Assembly: GCF_018614135.1 (NCBI RefSeq)
Contig: NZ_JAGGOW010000051.1
Location: forward strand, 1-33,278
Origin: Streptomyces sp. ISL-66
GTDB lineage: Bacteria > Actinomycetota > Actinomycetes > Streptomycetales > Streptomycetaceae
Reading direction: 5' to 3'
Length of the DNA stretch: 33,278 nucleotides
In this document: piece by piece, positions 10,070 to 17,362 of the stretch
Layout of the letters: every line of letters begins with the position of its first letter
Numbering within the stretch: the stretch's first letter is position 1
Notes under the pieces: model-generated
What the model was told of the DNA's origin: nothing
What the model saw: the letters and a program-made list of their open reading frames with translations, nothing else
Databases searched by the model: none
Position numbers and translations under genes: made by a program

Positions 10070-10669
10070 TCAGTGCGGGTGGGCCGGGGCGGTGGGGGTG
10101 GTGTTGGCCTTGGGGCAGGTCAGGGCGGGGTTCCAGTTGTGGAAGCGGCCGGCCGGGTTCTTCTCGTACGCCCAGAGGTGGAGGTCGTAGTGCTTGGGCA
10201 TGCCCGCCCAGTGGCCGGGCATGGGCCCGTCGAAGGGCAACCCGAACATGCTCGGCCGGTCGGCGGTGGTCTTCAGGTCCTGGTCCCCGTCGGTGGCCAT
10301 CCACTCCACGGTCTGGAGCTTGCGGCGGCCGTTGCGGTCCTTCTCGGTGCTGTAGAGGAGCGCGGTCGGCTTGCTGGGGTCCAGCGAACCCCAGTAGGCC
10401 TGCTTGACGTAGTGGTAACCCATGGAGCCCACCCCGAAGGGGTTGGTCATGCAGGCTTCGCCGTGCGGCACGTACCCGTCCTTGAGGGCCTCCCGCTCGT
10501 CCGCGTACTTGGCCGTCACCCGGATCGCCGTCGCCATGTCCCGCATGGCCCGCTTGTCGGTCGGATCGGGTGCGGGCCCCTCGACGCCGTGGGCGGGCGC
10601 TACGGCGGTCAGGCCGACCGATACGGCGGCCGCGCAGGTCAGGAAGGCCTTGCGGGTGCGGAGGGACAT
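10070..10669 (-). CDS. Secreted protein of unknown function with conserved His/Cys-rich signature
   Basis: This 199-aa protein begins with a clear signal peptide: positively charged MSLRTRK, a hydrophobic stretch, and AxA-type cleavage near APAHG. The ATG at 10669 is chosen because CAGGAG precedes it at 5 bases and it starts the signal peptide. The mature part has CMTNPFGVGSMGYHYVKQAY, then PMPGHWAGMPKHYDLHLWAY and NPAGRFHNWNPALTC. Two cysteines remain after cleavage (C73, C185), probably a disulfide, and several histidines are clustered. I recall similar 'MGYHYxN...GPMPGHxPGMPxHYDLHxW' proteins as a widespread uncharacterised family, but cannot name a domain. It stands alone between fahA and the Uma2-like gene, both on the same strand. 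Confidence 0.8.
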   Translation of the reverse strand: MSLRTRKAFLTCAAAVSVGLTAVAPAHGVEGPAPDPTDKRAMRDMATAIRVTAKYADEREALKDGYVPHGEACMTNPFGVGSMGYHYVKQAYWGSLDPSKPTALLYSTEKDRNGRRKLQTVEWMATDGDQDLKTTADRPSMFGLPFDGPMPGHWAGMPKHYDLHLWAYEKNPAGRFHNWNPALTCPKANTTPTAPAHPH

Positions 10670-10742
10670 CTGGGCTCCTGCCGGTCGGGGGCTTTCGTTC
10701 ACCATCCCGGTCCGGCGGCGGGCTTGCACGCGGCGCGCCTCC

Positions 10743-10768
10743 GAACGGGGTCCCGGCGGGAACCGTTC
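10743..10768. promoter_or_regulatory. Imperfect inverted repeat upstream of the secreted-protein gene
   Basis: GAACGG (10743-10748) pairs with CCGTTC (10763-10768), and inside them TCCCG pairs with CGGGA around a single G. The element is 74-99 bases upstream of the secreted-protein start and could be an operator or a hairpin. It is too far from the fahA stop (109+ bases) to be its obvious terminator. Confidence 0.35.
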
Positions 10769-10797
10769 AGGCCGTACGGGTGGCACCGGGCGGCCCT

Positions 10798-10860
10798 GCC
10801 CGCCCCCGCCCCCCGCCCCCCGCCCGGTGCCCCGCCCCGCCGTGCCCCCGCCGGGGCCCG
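10798..10860. other. Extreme C-rich tract (G-rich on minus strand)
   Basis: Repeated runs of 3-6 C separated by single G or short G-containing spacers fill ~60 bases between the fahA stop and the secreted-protein gene. The minus strand, which is the sense strand of both neighbours, therefore has many G-runs able to form G-quadruplexes. No reading frame of interest lies here. Confidence 0.6.
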
Positions 10861-10876
10861 TCGCCCAAGGGGCGGA

Positions 10877-12100
10877 CTACACGGCGCCCACGATGCGGCC
10901 GGTGACCTCGCCGAGGCCCACGCGGGTGCCGTCGGCGCCCGGAGCCCAGGCGGTCAGGGTGACGACGTCCCCGTCCTCCAGGAACGTGCGCTTGCCGTCG
11001 GCGAGTTCGATGGCGTCGCGGCCGTTCCAGGTGAGTTCCAGCAGCGAGCCGCGCTGGTCGGTCTCCGGACCGCTGACGGTGCCCGAGCCGTAGACGTCCC
11101 CGGTGCGCAGGGAGGCGCCGTTGACGGTCATGTGCGCGAGCTGCTGGGCGGCGGTCCAGTACATCGACGCGAACGGCGGCCGGGCCACCTCCTGCCCGTT
11201 GATGGAGACCGTGATGCGCAGGTCGAAGCCGCCGGGGCGCTCCGCGCCGGAGTCGTCGAGGTAGGGCAGCAGCGGGAAGTCCCGGGCGGGCGGGGCGACG
11301 CGGGCCGGGTCCAGGGCCCCCAGCGGGGTGACCCAGGCGGAGACGGAGGTGGCGAAGGACTTGCCGAGGAAGGGGCCGAGCGGCACGTACTCCCAGGCCT
11401 GGATGTCCCGCGCGGACCAGTCGTTGAGCAGGAACAGGCCGAATACGTGGTCCTCGAACTCGCCCAGCGGCACCGGGCGGCCCATCTCGGAGGGCGCGCC
11501 GACGACGAAGCCGACCTCGGCCTCGATGTCGAGCTTCACTGACGGGCCGAAGACGGGCGCCGGGTCGGTGGGCGCCTTGCGCTGCCCGGAGGGCCGTACG
11601 ACGTCGGTGCCGGAGACCACGATCGTGCCGGAGCGGCCGTGGTAACCGATGGGCAGGTGCTTCCAGTTGGGGGTCAGGGCGTCCCCGTCCGGGCGGAAGA
11701 TCTTCCCGACGTTCGTCGCGTGGTGCTCGCTCGCGTAGAAGTCGACGTAGTCGGCGACCTCGTACGGGAGGTGCAGCGCGACCTCGTCCAGCGGCAGCAG
11801 GTGCGGTTCCACGGTGGGCCGGTGGCCGGGGTCGGTGACCCAGGCGGTCAGCGCGCGGCGCACGTCGTGCCAGGCGGTGCGGCCCGCGGCGAGCAGCGGG
11901 TTGAGGGAGGGCTGCCCGAGCAGTCCGGCGTACGGGGATCCGAGCGCGGCCGCGGCCGCCCCGGCGTCGAGCACGTGCCCGCCGATGCGGACGCCGATCC
12001 GGCGCCGGGCCTCACCGGCGGTGGAGAACACGCCGTAGGGGAGGTTGTGCGGCCCGAACGGGTCGCCCTCGGGGACATCGAGGGGGCTCTGCTGGGGCAT
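10877..12100 (-). CDS. fahA: Fumarylacetoacetase
   Basis: This 407-aa enzyme hydrolyses fumarylacetoacetate to fumarate and acetoacetate, the last step of tyrosine/homogentisate breakdown. It has the N-terminal FAH domain followed by the catalytic FAH hydrolase domain. All residues I recall for mouse FAH are present with a constant offset of 6: D120, H127, E193 and E195 (KLDIEAEVGF), D227, R231, Q234 (NDWSARDIQ) and K247 (GKSF). GDVYGSGTVSGPE near residue 340 is also typical. The ATG at 12100 gives the standard MPQQSPLDVPEGDPFG-like start; GAGG lies about 10 bases upstream. No other homogentisate-pathway gene is in the window. Confidence 0.96.
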   Translation of the reverse strand: MPQQSPLDVPEGDPFGPHNLPYGVFSTAGEARRRIGVRIGGHVLDAGAAAAALGSPYAGLLGQPSLNPLLAAGRTAWHDVRRALTAWVTDPGHRPTVEPHLLPLDEVALHLPYEVADYVDFYASEHHATNVGKIFRPDGDALTPNWKHLPIGYHGRSGTIVVSGTDVVRPSGQRKAPTDPAPVFGPSVKLDIEAEVGFVVGAPSEMGRPVPLGEFEDHVFGLFLLNDWSARDIQAWEYVPLGPFLGKSFATSVSAWVTPLGALDPARVAPPARDFPLLPYLDDSGAERPGGFDLRITVSINGQEVARPPFASMYWTAAQQLAHMTVNGASLRTGDVYGSGTVSGPETDQRGSLLELTWNGRDAIELADGKRTFLEDGDVVTLTAWAPGADGTRVGLGEVTGRIVGAV

Positions 12101-12133
12101 GGGGTACTGCCTCGCTTTCGACGCGGTCCGGGG

Positions 12134-12165
12134 GTGTCCCGGGAGACACGGTGCGGGACACGCTA
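12134..12165 (-). promoter_or_regulatory. Candidate fahA promoter with palindromic operator
   Basis: On the minus strand TAGCGT (12160-12165) resembles a -10 element, ~60 bases before fahA. It overlaps a perfect 8-bp inverted repeat, GTGTCCCG (12134-12141) and CGGGACAC (12154-12161), spacer 12. Nested within is a second dyad, GTGTC-CCGGGA-GACAC (12134-12149). The repeat would span the start site, as expected for a repressor operator. Inferred from sequence only. Confidence 0.4.
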
Positions 12166-12307
12166 CCCAGGATTACGACTGAAAGCTCGGGTGCTCAGAG
12201 CGGAGATGAAACACACTTGGGAGGACGAAAGCGGGCAGATATTGTGACCTTCGGTCGCATCACGTCATTTCGCACGGATTGGCGAGTGCGGGTCGTACGC
12301 TCCGTCC

Positions 12308-13456
12308 ATGCGATTGCGTTACAACTACCGGGTCTACCCGAATGCCATCCAGCGGCAGGCGCTGGCGCAGGCGTTCGGGTGTGCGCGTGTGGTTTGGAAC
12401 GACGCGCTGAGCATCCGCCAGGACGCATACAAGCAGAGCTTGCCTGCCCCTTCGATGGTCGAGCTGGCCAGGCTGGTGATCACGGAGGCGAAGAAGACCG
12501 AGGGGCGTTCCTGGCTCGGCGAGGTATCGGCGGTCCTACTCCAATCGTCCCTGCGGGACCTGGGGACCGCGTACAGCAACTTCTTCGCGTCGAAGAAGGG
12601 AACCCGCAAGGGCCCGAAGATCGGACCGCCCCGCTTCAAGAAGAAGGCCGGTCGCCAGGCTGTGAGGTTCACGAAGGCGGCTCGTTTCTCCATCACCGAG
12701 GACGGCGCGCTCCGGCTTCCGAAGATCGGTGACGTACCGGTTCGCTGGTCCCGCAAGCTTCCGTCCGACCCGTCGTCGGTCACGATCGTCAAGGACGTGA
12801 CAGGGCGGTTCTTCGCCTCGTTCGTGGTCGAGACGAAGAGCAAGCCGCTCCCCGAGCTGGACTGGCAAGAGACCGACACCGGGATCGACCTGGGCTTGTC
12901 CTCCTACGCAGTGCTGCGCGACCGAAAGATCGCCTCCCCGAAGTTCTTCCGCCGTCAGGAGAAGAAAATCCGCCGTGCTCAGCGCAAGCTCAGCAGGTGC
13001 CAGAAAGGATCGAGCAACCGGCGCAAGGCACAGCTGGCCGTAGCCAAGATCCATGCCCGCATCACTGACCAGCGACGCGACTTCATCGAACAGGAAACCA
13101 CCCGGATAGTCCGCGAGAACCAAGCGGTCTACGTGGAGGACCTGAACGTGAAGGGCATGGCCCGGGGCCGGTTCGGCAAGTCCGTGCATGACCAGTCCTT
13201 GGGCATGTTCGCCCGCACCCTCGAAGCCAAGTGTGCACGGTACGGGCGGGGCTTTGCCAAGGTGAGCAGGTGGTTCCCCTCCACCCAACTGTGCTCGCAG
13301 TGCGGTGCGCTCACCGGCCCAAAGGGAGTCGAACGGCTCCACATCCGGCACTGGGTGTGCGACTGCGGTGCCAAGCACGACAGGGACGACAACGCCGAGA
13401 TGAACCTCCGCGCCGAAGGGCGCCAACTCCTCGCGGCCGGGCGGGCCGAGAGGTAA
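12308..13456 (+). CDS. tnpB: TnpB, RNA-guided RuvC endonuclease of an IS200/IS605-type element
   Basis: This 382-aa protein is full length for TnpB, the ancestor of Cas12 that cuts DNA with an omega-RNA guide. It shows the N-terminal helix-turn-helix-like segment (YRVYPNAIQRQALAQAFGCAR), a beta-barrel region, then the RuvC core. The RuvC acidic triad is intact: D194 (TGIDLGLSSY), E277 (VYVEDLNVKGM) and D360 (HDRDDNAEMNL). A zinc finger has C329xxC332 and C351xC353. RWFPSTQLCSQCG is a family hallmark. The ATG at 12308 begins the typical MRLRYNYRVYP start; no clear ribosome site is visible. Codon use is less biased (more AAG and A/T) than in neighbours, as expected for a mobile gene. Confidence 0.95.
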   Translation: MRLRYNYRVYPNAIQRQALAQAFGCARVVWNDALSIRQDAYKQSLPAPSMVELARLVITEAKKTEGRSWLGEVSAVLLQSSLRDLGTAYSNFFASKKGTRKGPKIGPPRFKKKAGRQAVRFTKAARFSITEDGALRLPKIGDVPVRWSRKLPSDPSSVTIVKDVTGRFFASFVVETKSKPLPELDWQETDTGIDLGLSSYAVLRDRKIASPKFFRRQEKKIRRAQRKLSRCQKGSSNRRKAQLAVAKIHARITDQRRDFIEQETTRIVRENQAVYVEDLNVKGMARGRFGKSVHDQSLGMFARTLEAKCARYGRGFAKVSRWFPSTQLCSQCGALTGPKGVERLHIRHWVCDCGAKHDRDDNAEMNLRAEGRQLLAAGRAER

Positions 13457-13587
13457 AACGCTTGTGGAGTCCGTGTAAGACCCGGCAAGCCGGGCTGTGG
13501 GTGATGAAGCAGGAACCACCCGTAGGCCGCCACTCAACAATGGCTGCCAGGCGGGAATCATCCACCTTCAGGTGGAGAAGACGCCAA
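13457..13587 (+). ncRNA. Putative omega-RNA (reRNA) scaffold of the TnpB element
   Basis: Directly after the tnpB stop lies a structured non-coding stretch. Hairpins are CCCGGC-AA-GCCGGG (13481-13494), GGGTG/CACCC enclosing ~13 bases (about 13499-13521), GCCA/TGGC (about 13529-13544) and the terminal TCCACC-TTCA-GGTGGA (13561-13576). TnpB guide RNAs span the 3' end of tnpB to the right end, finishing with a short hairpin and the end motif; the layout here fits. The guide would be read from flanking DNA starting at about 13588. The 5' end of the RNA probably lies inside tnpB. No expression evidence is available. Confidence 0.65.
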
Positions 13588-13626
13588 TTGTAGGACTTGT
13601 CCGAGGGGGTCCGTATCCTTGGCGGG

Positions 13627-14445
13627 GTGACTTCCGCCCCGCCTCAGGCCCTCCCCTATGCCTTGATCGCCACCGACCTGGACGGGACTCTGCTGCGCGC
13701 CGGAGACACCGTCTCGGACCGCTCCCACGCCGCTCTCGCGGCCGCCCGCGCGGCCGGCGCCCGGCACATCATCGTGACAGGCCGCCCCGTCCCGCAGGTC
13801 CGCCACGTCCTGGACGGCCTCGGCTACACGGGGCTCGCGGTGTGCGCACAGGGCGCGCAGGTCTACGACGCGGCGGCCGGGCTGCTGCTGCACTCCGTGG
13901 CCATGGACCGGGAGTTGGCCGAAGTCGCCCTCGGGAAGATCGAGGCGGAGGTCGGAGAGGTCTACGCGGCGGTCAACCAGGAGGGCCTCGACGCGGAGAT
14001 GCTGATAGGGCCCGGCTACCGGATGTGGCACCCGCACCTGCCGACGGTGCCGGTGGCCCGGCGCTGCGACCTCTGGACCTCCCCCATCAACAAGGTGCTC
14101 CTCCAGCACCCCCGCCTGTCGGACGACGAGCTGACGGAGGTGGCCCGCGGCGTGGTCGGGGACCTGGTCAACGTCACCATGGCCGGGGAGCACACGGTCG
14201 AACTCCAGCCGCCGGGCATCGACAAGGCGAGCGGCCTGGCGGTGGCGGCGGAGCTCCTGGACGTCACCCCGTCCTCGACGATCGCCTTCGGTGACATGCC
14301 GAACGACATCCCCATGTTCGCGTGGTCGGCGTACGGGGTCGCGATGGCCAACTCCCACCGCGAGTTGGTCGCGGTGGCGGACGAGATCACCCTGTCGAAC
14401 GAGGCGGACGGCATCGCGGTCGTCCTGGAACGCCTCTTCGCCTGA
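13627..14445 (+). CDS. HAD-superfamily hydrolase (Cof-type phosphatase)
   Basis: This 272-aa member of the HAD Cof/IIB subfamily is a Mg-dependent phosphatase of unknown substrate, probably a sugar phosphate or similar small molecule. Motif I is DLDGT (nucleophile D17, D19), motif II is the T in IIVTGRPVP, motif III includes K200 (GIDKASGL), and motif IV is GDMPND (D223, D227). The cap between motifs II and III fits type C2. GTG at 13627 is preferred over an in-frame TTG at 13597 because it starts the family-like sequence. TATCCT (13614-13619) is ~8 bases before it, so the transcript may be leaderless. It converges with the CocE gene. Confidence 0.88.
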   Translation: MTSAPPQALPYALIATDLDGTLLRAGDTVSDRSHAALAAARAAGARHIIVTGRPVPQVRHVLDGLGYTGLAVCAQGAQVYDAAAGLLLHSVAMDRELAEVALGKIEAEVGEVYAAVNQEGLDAEMLIGPGYRMWHPHLPTVPVARRCDLWTSPINKVLLQHPRLSDDELTEVARGVVGDLVNVTMAGEHTVELQPPGIDKASGLAVAAELLDVTPSSTIAFGDMPNDIPMFAWSAYGVAMANSHRELVAVADEITLSNEADGIAVVLERLFA

Positions 14446-14473
14446 CCGGCGGCCCGACCCCACCCTGTTGTCA

Positions 14474-14516
14474 GGTGCGGCGCCGCTGCCGGGGGCCAGC
14501 GGCGGCCCGCCGCACC
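14474..14516. terminator. Bidirectional hairpin between HAD and CocE genes
   Basis: GTGCGGC and GCCGCTG on the left pair with CAGCGGC and GCCGCAC on the right, with a small asymmetric bulge. The hairpin lies between two convergent stops (14445 and 14526) and probably ends both transcripts. Confidence 0.6.
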
Positions 14517-14525
14517 AGCGCCGCG

Positions 14526-16532
14526 TTACACCGCCGCGCGGGGGAGGCGGCGTTCCCACGTGCGGTGGAAGAGGATCTCGTCCCCCTCCCGGCACACCAC
14601 CTCGTTCGAGGTCAGGAAGCCGCCCTCGTCGCAAGAGATCTCCGACCGCGTCGCCACCGACACGTCCCAGCCCAGCTCCGGCCGGTGCAGCCGCATGGTC
14701 CACTCCGAGTGGGTGCGGGCCGACAAGGGGTCCGCCTCCTGGATCTCGTACACCTCCAGCGCGTCCTCGCTGAACTCCAGCCCGTCCGGATACACCCGCG
14801 TGCCCCCGTACCGGGGGTCGACCTCCAGCCGCCACACGCCCCGCGCGACATCCCGTACGACCAGCCGTTCCGGCCTCGGCTCGTCCAGCGTGGCGGGGTG
14901 GGAGACCCCCAGCGGCTCCGACTGCTCCGGTGCCTCGAAGAGGATCGGCTCTCCGTCGCAGGACGGGTCGCGGACCGGGAGTTCGACCGCGCTGCCCGCC
15001 GGGTCCAGGGTCCAGCCCCGCTCCGAGCCGGCCCGCGGCCAGATCCACGGCCAGTAGGCGGACGACAGGGCGAGGCGGATCCGGTGCCCCGGCGGGAAGG
15101 AGTGCCCGATGCCGTTCAGTTCGAAGACGACGTCCTCGTACGAGCCCACCGGCCACGGCACGGCCTTGTCCCGGCCCTGGCGAGCCGAGAGGTTCAGCGC
15201 GCCCCGGGTGACGAGCGTCGAGGACCCGTCGGGGGCAACGTCGCACAGCCGGGCCACGACCTGCCCGTACGGCACGTCCATCCGCAGCCGCAGCCGGACC
15301 ACCGGCCGGCCCAGGATCTCCACCGGCCCGGAGCCGTGGCCCACCGGGAACTCGAAGCAGGCCGACTTCGCGTCCTCCTCGCGCTGGTCCGGCGGCAGGT
15401 CGGCGTCGTTGCCGAAGGGGAAGAAGCGGCCCGCGTCCAGTCCGGTGTGCTGCGGGGAGGCCACGATCACCGGCGCGCCCTGCAAGGCGTACGTGACCGG
15501 GTCCACGTTCGGGGAGGGCCAGGACGGGTCGCCGACCCAGCGGCCGGGCAGGGTCTCGTACGTGGTCGCGGGCGGGTGCGACGCGCAGATCCACGACCGC
15601 AGCAGCGGTTCCGCCATGACCCCGGTGTCCTTGTCCTTGAGCCAGTGGTCCCACCAGCGCAGGGTCTCCTGGAGGAAGCCGATCGCGGGTCCCGGCGGCA
15701 GCCCCCGGTCGGGGTACTGGTGCGACCAGGGGCCGATCAGGCCGCGTACCCGGTCGGCGGGCAGGGCGGAGACCAGCCGCAGCACGGTGTCGCGGTACGG
15801 GTCGTGCCAGCCGCCGACGGCCAGGACGGCCGCGCCGATCGCGCCGTAGTCCTCGCAGACGCTGCCGTGGCGCCAGTACGCGTCGCGGGTCTGGTGGGAA
15901 AGCCAGGTGTGGATCAGGGGTTCGACCGCGCCGAGGCGGGAAAGCCACTGGTCCCGCCAGCCGTCGCCCGCGTAGAGCGGGTCCGGCGGGCGGGAGGCGA
16001 AGGCGAGCATGGTCGCCGACCAGGCGTGCATGTCGACGGCGAGCAGTGAGCCGCCCATGTAGTGCACGTCGTTGTCGAAGCGGTCGTCGGTGGAGCAGAC
16101 GGTGACGACCGCCTTGAGCGGTTCCGGGGCGAGCGCCGCGATCTGGAGGCTGTTGAAGCCGCCCCAGGAGATCCCGAACATCCCCACGGACCCCGTGCAC
16201 CAGGGCTGGGCGGCCAGCCACTCCACCACCGCGACGCCGTCGGCGAGTTCCCGGGCGTCGTACTCGTCGCCCGGCTCGCCGCCGCTGCATCCGTGGCCGC
16301 GCACGTCGACCCGTACGGAGGCGTAGCCGTGCCCCGCGTACCAGGGGTGGCGCTGCCAGTCGCGGGGCGCCGTCCAGTCGGTGAGGCGGTACGGGAGGTA
16401 CTCCAGCAGCGCGGGGACGGGCTCGTCCGTCACAGGGCGCCAGATGCGGGCGTACAGCTCGACGCCGTCGCGCATCGGGATCCGGACGTCCTCGTGAGCG
16501 GTCCCGTAGGGGAAATCGGTACGGATGATCAT
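14526..16532 (-). CDS. CocE/NonD-family serine hydrolase
   Basis: This 668-aa protein has the three-part build of CocE/X-Pro dipeptidyl-peptidase S15-like hydrolases: an alpha/beta hydrolase core, a helical cap, and a C-terminal jelly-roll (PepX C-terminal) domain from about residue 370. The catalytic triad is visible as S122 (GISWGG), D243 (GGWHDPYRD) and H270 (GPWSHQ); Y48 in LEYLPYRL matches the oxyanion tyrosine of CocE. The RDGVELYARIWRP start is typical. The substrate (an ester or acyl-amino acid/peptide) is not predictable. ATG 16532 has GAGAGGG about 5 bases upstream. It lies 31 bases downstream of a broken peptide transporter on the same strand, suggesting an ancestral peptide-use operon. 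Confidence 0.9.
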   Translation of the reverse strand: MIIRTDFPYGTAHEDVRIPMRDGVELYARIWRPVTDEPVPALLEYLPYRLTDWTAPRDWQRHPWYAGHGYASVRVDVRGHGCSGGEPGDEYDARELADGVAVVEWLAAQPWCTGSVGMFGISWGGFNSLQIAALAPEPLKAVVTVCSTDDRFDNDVHYMGGSLLAVDMHAWSATMLAFASRPPDPLYAGDGWRDQWLSRLGAVEPLIHTWLSHQTRDAYWRHGSVCEDYGAIGAAVLAVGGWHDPYRDTVLRLVSALPADRVRGLIGPWSHQYPDRGLPPGPAIGFLQETLRWWDHWLKDKDTGVMAEPLLRSWICASHPPATTYETLPGRWVGDPSWPSPNVDPVTYALQGAPVIVASPQHTGLDAGRFFPFGNDADLPPDQREEDAKSACFEFPVGHGSGPVEILGRPVVRLRLRMDVPYGQVVARLCDVAPDGSSTLVTRGALNLSARQGRDKAVPWPVGSYEDVVFELNGIGHSFPPGHRIRLALSSAYWPWIWPRAGSERGWTLDPAGSAVELPVRDPSCDGEPILFEAPEQSEPLGVSHPATLDEPRPERLVVRDVARGVWRLEVDPRYGGTRVYPDGLEFSEDALEVYEIQEADPLSARTHSEWTMRLHRPELGWDVSVATRSEISCDEGGFLTSNEVVCREGDEILFHRTWERRLPRAAV

Positions 16533-16563
16533 CGAAGCCCTCTCGCCAATCGCCTCGGGACGG

Positions 16564-17161
16564 TCAGTGAACGGGGTGCATCGTGCGCCTCGGCCACGGC
16601 GCGAGCGCGATCACCGAGACCAGCGTGAGCAGGTCCACGAACCGGCCCGTCGTCAGCCAGCCCGGTACCGCCAGAAGAGTGGCGGGCGCGGCGAAGGCCA
16701 CGATCCCGCCGATGATCTCCGTCACGGCCGAGCGCATCGCGTCGGGGCCGAGCGCGGCAGGATCGTTCACGGCCGGGGCCGAGTGCTCGCGCCCGGCCGG
16801 GTGGCGGCGCCCGGCGACGTACTGGACCAGGCCCGCGGTCATGCCGACGGCGGCGGCCGAGAACCCCCAGTGCCGGCCCTTGTGGTCGCCGAGCCAGGCG
16901 GTGATCAGCGGGCCGGCGAAGGCGCCGATGTTGATGCCCCTGTAGTAGAGCGCGAAGCCGGCGTCGCGCCGCTGGTCGTCCGCGAAGTAGAGGACGAGGA
17001 TGGCCTGCATGCCGAGGAACGAGAAACGCTCCCAGACCTCCGGTCCGGAGAGCGTGGCGAGCCCCCCGGGGGTGCCCGAAGAAGGCGTGGTCGTCGCCCG
17101 GTGGCGGCTGGTCCGCCGCCGGATCCGAAGGCTCGTCGATGTCGGTCGAAGTTCTGGACAA
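16564..17161 (-). pseudogene. Broken POT/PTR-family (DtpT-like) peptide transporter
   Basis: Three lesions are visible. (1) The N-terminus (TTG at 17161, GGAG 8 bases upstream, reading SRTSTDIDEPSDP...FFGHPRG) is cut off by a frameshift at the C/G homopolymer 17062-17072, one base too long; after it the family sequence GLATLSGPEVWERFSFLGMQ resumes in another frame. (2) VLYFAD joins directly to DQRRDAGFALYYRGINIGA, skipping what in POT proteins is roughly 100 residues (helices 2-4). (3) The frame stops after the segment GRFVDLLTLVSVI, where intact transporters continue for ~200+ residues. Proton-driven di/tripeptide uptake is therefore lost. The family assignment is secure from these motifs; deletion sizes are from memory of the family. 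Confidence 0.82.
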
Positions 17162-17321
17162 AACGTATTCTCCGGTTGTTTCGGCTCTCTCAGAACATAC
17201 CGGTGCATATCGGGCGCTGCGCGGGTGGAGGGCGGCCGACGGCCGGGCGGGCGCCCTGGGTGATCGAAAACAGACCGGATACGCTGGCTTGAGTGATGGC
17301 AGCGACACATCGACAATCCAT

Positions 17322-17345
17322 GTGATCGTCAGCGTGATCGTCAGC
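17322..17345. repeat. Perfect tandem 12-bp repeat before the polyprenyl synthase
   Basis: GTGATCGTCAGC occurs twice head-to-tail (17322-17333, 17334-17345), ending five bases before the AGGAG ribosome site of the downstream gene. It may be a slippage product or a regulator site in the 5' leader. Confidence 0.8.
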
Positions 17346-17362
17346 AGACAGGAGTACCCCTC

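Larger units (their letters stand above)
12241..13587 (+). mobile_element. IS200/IS605-type TnpB-only element (no TnpA)
   Basis: The element comprises tnpB and a ~130-bp 3' non-coding end with the hairpin-rich layout of IS605/IS1341 right ends. The right end is set near 13587, after GACGCCAA, which resembles the common ...GTCAA end seen after the terminal TTCA-loop hairpin in TnpB elements. The left end is uncertain: GACC-TTC-GGTC (12246-12256), a small subterminal hairpin, suggests it lies at about 12241-12246. No TnpA transposase gene is present, so it would need a TnpA in trans or is fixed. It sits between fahA and the HAD gene without breaking either frame. Confidence 0.7.

Noticed and set aside
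13597..13626. TTG start giving the HAD protein ten extra residues
   Set aside because: The extra residues are not family-like, and the TATCCT box would then lie within the coding sequence.
13558..16290. A 910-codon open frame on the minus strand overlapping the HAD and CocE genes
   Set aside because: Low-complexity Arg/Gly/Pro composition, no motifs, and both overlapped genes have complete catalytic motifs.
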